Positions 61,401-64,000 of a stretch of 64,000 nt of DNA are shown piece after piece. Under the pieces are notes generated by a model that had not been told where the DNA came from, ran no database searches, and worked only from the letters and a program-made list of their open reading frames with translations. Every line of letters begins with the position of its first letter. Position 1 is the first letter of the stretch. Source of the DNA: JANXPZ01 sp033853925 (GTDB lineage Bacteria; Eisenbacteria; RBG-16-71-46); assembly GCA_033853925.1 (NCBI GenBank), contig JAWOLC010000022.1:8520-72519 (forward strand), given 5' to 3'. Position numbers and translations under genes: made by a program.

Positions 61401-61434
61401 TGAGCCCCACGGAGTTACGCGTCCGTGGGGCTCA
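61401..61434. repeat. Perfect hairpin in the second att-like module
   Basis: Arms TGAGCCCCACGGA (61401-61413) and TCCGTGGGGCTCA (61422-61434) with an 8-base loop. Equivalent to 56901-56932 in shape, loop length and distance from the core, but with compensating stem changes. Confidence 0.75.
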
Positions 61435-61465
61435 TGGTGTCTCAGGACTGACGGGAACGCTTCGG

Positions 61466-61508
61466 GACGTGAGAGGACGCTGATGCCGGTACCAAGCCGG
61501 GACCAAGC
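61466..61508. other. Arm-type sites of the second att-like module
   Basis: GACGTGAGAGGACGCTGA (61466-61483; two mismatches to the left copy) is followed by ACCAAGC at 61491 and 61502, 11 bases apart. A different arm sequence suggests a different but related integrase. Confidence 0.45.
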
Positions 61509-61595
61509 GATGGGCTGCGGTGATTGGGCCTTCGGGAGTTGCCGATAACGAGATATGCGCTTGGGTGTACCGGAGGGCAAGGTGGGAGATTGAAG

Positions 61596-62213
61596 ATGGC
61601 GACAGCATCGAAATCGCTCGCATACGGGCTGATGGCGCTTGGCGTCGTCATGGCGTCTTTGAGCGTGCTTCCGGAAGAGAAGACGGTCAACGTTCCTCTC
61701 CGGATTCAGGCGGGTTACAGGGGCGAGGTTGAGTTCAGACCGCGCGCCCATGACGCCTACGAGATTCAGCTGGTGATCAACGACAACGGCCCGATGAAGA
61801 ACGCGATTCTGAACGGTCGACCGAATGTGATCGGAGCCGCGTTAGTGGGTTCTAGACGGAGGGAGGAAGGGTCGGCGGCGTCTGCTGTGAGAATGACTTG
61901 GTCGGCTGTGCAGGGTGGGCGAGTCATCGCGCGAGGGCAGTCGCGGGACCTCGGACTTGGATGGTTCTCGGGAAACGAGGCATTCAGGCGACTAGGTAGC
62001 GTGAAGGCGCGACCGTGGATTCCATGCGTGGTAGCGGTCACGGTGGACTCGACAAGTGGAGAGCTCAACGCGCTGGCGCCGCATGTGAGGGTGGTGCGTA
62101 ACTCACTGAGCGCGGAAAGTGAGGCCGTTGCTCAGTTGCTGGCACTGGTGCTCGGTATCGTGCTGGGCTGTGCGGGAGGGCTGACGCTAGCGCTAACATC
62201 GCGCCGGAGCTAA
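61596..62213 (+). CDS. Membrane protein of unknown function with two terminal helices
   Basis: 205 residues from ATG 61596 (GGGAG upstream; the frame opens 72 bases earlier within the att module). One helix near the N-terminus (SLAYGLMALGVVMASLSVL) and one at the C-terminus (AQLLALVLGIVLGCAGGLTL) flank a predicted beta-rich domain outside the cytoplasm (about 25-170). No family recognised. Codon use is that of the accessory region. Followed by 260 bases without a gene, then the insertion sequence. Confidence 0.65.
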   Translation: MATASKSLAYGLMALGVVMASLSVLPEEKTVNVPLRIQAGYRGEVEFRPRAHDAYEIQLVINDNGPMKNAILNGRPNVIGAALVGSRRREEGSAASAVRMTWSAVQGGRVIARGQSRDLGLGWFSGNEAFRRLGSVKARPWIPCVVAVTVDSTSGELNALAPHVRVVRNSLSAESEAVAQLLALVLGIVLGCAGGLTLALTSRRS

Positions 62214-62513
62214 TGGTCCCGTAGGGGCAGGACAGAGAGGCGGCCTCTTGAAAGCATGGGCGAGGATTGGAGCGTGGAGTGAGCGAGTCGGCGCGATTAT
62301 CTTAGCGGTGCTCGACCGGGCGTCTCCTGCGTGAGACAATGTGGGTAGACGTCGGGGAATAGAACGGCTGATCCACTGCCGGGAACGGGCGCGATCTACA
62401 GGCGCCCGTGAGGCACCGTCGGAGGTGCCAAAGGGGCGGGTTCTCCACCCGCTGATGAGGCCCCGAATTGGCCTTGACCCGGTTTCGTGGACATCTTCCG
62501 AGAGGCGGATACG

Positions 62514-62831
62514 ATGTCCCGCATGGCCAAGACCGAGGGGCGCCGGCCACGGCGCAAGTTCACGGCTGAGTTCAAGGCGGGCGCCGTCCGGCTGGTGCTG
62601 GACGAGGGCAAGTCGGCGGGCGCCGTGGCCCGCGAGCTGGACCTGACCGAGTCGGCCCTGCGCGAGTGGGTGGCGCGCGCCCAAGCGGACCGGAGCGGGG
62701 AGAAGTCGGGCGGCCTGACGACCGCCGAGCGCGAGGAGTTGGCGCGGCTGCGCAAGGAGAACCGCTAGCTCCGGCTGGAGCGCGACATCCCAAGAAAAGC
62801 GGCGGCCTTCTTCGCCAGGGAGAACGAGTAA
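62514..62831 (+). pseudogene. IS3-family orfA, interrupted by an amber codon
   Basis: HTH protein of the transposase: RRKFTAEFKAGAVRLVLDEG, SAGAVARELDLTESALREWV, then LARLRKENR. At 62766-62768 TAG replaces what is usually CAG (Gln) in ENRQLRLERD; the frame then continues LRLERDIPRKAAAFFAREN to TAA at 62829-62831, exactly as in intact orfA proteins. The product is thus cut before its leucine-zipper end. ATG 62514 or 62523 could start it. Confidence 0.85.
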
Positions 62832-63692
62832 GGTTCGCGTTCGTCGAGGCGGAGAAGGCCGCAGTGCCGATCGCCACCCTGTGCCGTGCGCTTCGGATCT
62901 CGCGCAGCGGGTTCTGCCTGGCGGCAGCGCCCCGAGTCGGCGCACGCCGTGCGGTACCGCCAGCTTGGTGTGCTGGTGCGGGCGTCGTTAGAAGGGAGCC
63001 GAAAGCGTTACGGCAGTCCCCGGGTGTGGGAGGACCTGGTCGAGGACGGCATCCACGTGAGCCGCAAGCGAGTCGTGCGCCTGATGCAGGAGCAGGGCCT
63101 GCGGGCGCGGGCGCGGAAGCGGTTCAAGGCGACGACGATGAGCGACCACGATCAGCCGGTGGCCGCCAACCTGCTGAACCGGGAGTTCACGGCGGCGGCA
63201 CCGAACCAGCGCTGGGTCGGCGACACCACCGAGTTCGTGATTGGCAGCAGCGGCAAGCTGTACCTGGCGGTGATCCTCGACCTCTACTCGCGCTTCGTGG
63301 TGGGCTGGGCGGTGAGCGCGATCAACGATCGGCACCTGGCGCTGCGGGCGCTCGAGATGGCCTTGAAGCGGCGCTGCCCGGAGGCCGGGCTGCTGCACCA
63401 CTCCCACCAGGGCAGTCCGTACGCCAGCGAGGAGTACCAGGACGTGCTCGTCGCCCAGGGCATTACCTGCAGCATGAGCCGGCGGGGCAACTGTTACGAC
63501 AACGCGGTGATGGAGAGCTTCTTCTCGACCGTGAAGAGCGAGCTGGGCGATCGGTTCGACAGCCACGGCGAGGCGAAGATGGAGCTGTTCGACTACATCG
63601 AGGTGTTCTACAACCAGCGTCGTCGGCACTCGACGATCGGCCAGGTCAGCCCGGCAACGTTTGAGAAGGCGTGGGCGACTCAGGTCGCGTAA
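62831..63692 (+). pseudogene. IS3-family orfB transposase, frameshifted and lacking a catalytic Asp
   Basis: The N-terminus (RFAFVEAEKAAVPIATLCRA, ISRSGF) is in one frame up to 62915; the rest (WRQRPESAHAVRYRQ, SRKRYGSPRVWEDL, then the rve core) is in another, explained by loss of two bases at 62915/62916. In the core the first Asp (WVGDTTEF) and the Glu (NAVMESFF) are kept, but HHSDQG is HHSHQG: codon CAC at 63405-63407 replaces the second catalytic Asp. The gene is therefore inactive for two independent reasons. Confidence 0.85.
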
Positions 63693-63834
63693 CCGACCTG
63701 TCCACGGAATCGGGACAAGCCCACGGGACTGAGCGCGCGCCGAAAACGCCCCAGCACCCGCGCGCTCGAAGATCGGCCGGGGCATAGGCAAGAATTGCAC
63801 CTCCGGCCTGATCGCATCCCCTGCGCGCCCCCGC

Positions 63835-64000
63835 TCATTCAGCGCCCAGTGCCCTGTTCTCCTCTGCGATCAAAGGTTCGATCCAGCGGAGAAGTTCAGG
63901 CCAATCGCACCCTCTTGGGATCGGGTACGTCTCGGGTGTGAACCGCGCCTCGGCCGTCCTTTCGAACAGTGCTTCACAGCTCCGCCGTGGGAAGCACCCC
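63835..64000 (-). CDS. 3' end of an unrecognised protein (partial)
   Basis: The last 54 or so codons of a minus-strand frame: ...CFPRRSCEALFERTAEARF..., then YPIPRGCDWPELLRWIEPLI and a Glu/Ala-rich end before TGA (63835-63837). It is open to the window edge and looks like real protein in composition (aromatic residues and Pro spread evenly), but there is no motif to assign. Between the insertion sequence and this frame (63720-63834) I see nothing else. Confidence 0.4.
   Translation of the reverse strand, partial: GCFPRRSCEALFERTAEARFTPETYPIPRGCDWPELLRWIEPLIAEENRALGAE

Larger units (their letters stand above)
62474..63719 (+). mobile_element. Degenerate IS3-family insertion sequence
   Basis: Imperfect terminal inverted repeats: left TTGACCCGGTTTCGTGGACA (62474) and right, read inward, TTGTCCCGATTCCGTGGACA (63719), 17 of 20 identical. 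GCC occurs directly outside both ends (62471-62473 and 63720-63722), a possible 3-bp target duplication as made by IS3 elements. Length 1246 bp. If the ends are TG...CA (62475-63718) the duplication is lost. Both transposase frames are broken. Confidence 0.85.

Noticed and set aside
63866..63890. GGTTCGATCC as a tRNA T-arm
   Set aside because: No acceptor or anticodon stems can be drawn around it and it falls within a minus-strand coding frame.

Overview
This window is a very GC-rich (codon third positions almost all G/C) stretch of a chromosome from a diderm bacterium. The outer-membrane character comes from a complete Tol-Pal cluster, a BamA/Omp85-like barrel protein and many lipoboxes. The low-molecular-weight thiol is probably bacillithiol (bshC and bshA are adjacent). 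Together with single-copy housekeeping genes in small operons and many GTG/TTG starts, this fits an uncultured-type lineage of the Gemmatimonadota / Candidatus Eisenbacteria / Acidobacteriota kind, but the sequence alone does not settle the phylum.

Layout. 1-317: 5' end of a TlpA-like thioredoxin. 554-5030: tolQ-tolR-tolA/tonB-tolB-pal-cpoB with overlapping stop/start codons throughout, followed by an Omp85-type barrel gene (5044-6777). 6869-12986: adenosine-specific kinase, then a seven-gene translationally coupled run (endonuclease IV-like protein, FAD oxidoreductase, MBL hydrolase, a gamma-carbonic anhydrase fused to a DinB domain, degenerate SDR, MoaB-like protein, dCTP deaminase). 13089-16402: orphan NuoI-like ferredoxin, hsp20, dnaK. 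16466-22300: nucleotide-sugar dehydrogenase, FAH-family hydrolase, ECF sigma factor, uppP and murJ. 22319-31165: CaCA exchanger; then bshC, bshA, a DUF1611/enolase pair resembling dgcN-dgcA, a histidine kinase and rsgA. 31357-41582: threonine synthase, NfeD protease, slipin, TIGR01777 epimerase, an ABC/FtsX/AttH-like export cluster and lipoproteins. 41615-56685: glycosyltransferase-like membrane protein, an unrecognised two-module protein, metallopeptidase, CtaG, citrate synthase, hydrolase, DUF72, AI-2E family, PaaK-like, DUF362, DUF899 and DUF2182 proteins.

56.7-64 kb is accessory. Gene composition shifts to visibly lower GC and more mixed codon use. A tyrosine recombinase with a small HTH (excisionase-like) protein, an Abi-C (abortive infection) protein, two predicted lipoproteins and a possible small RNA lie between two copies of a 19-bp repeat (56812 and 61313; one mismatch). 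Each repeat is followed, at nearly identical spacing, by a perfect hairpin with an 8-nt loop, an 18-bp motif and paired short direct repeats that look like integrase arm sites. I read this as one small (about 4.5 kb) integrative element followed in tandem by the left end of a related second one, which holds a membrane protein and a degenerate IS3-family insertion sequence and probably runs past the window end.

Promoters of the form TTGAC(N)-17/18-TA(G/C)(C/G)NT recur upstream of isolated genes; several end 6-10 bases before the start codon, so leaderless messages are likely. No tRNA, rRNA or CRISPR array was seen.
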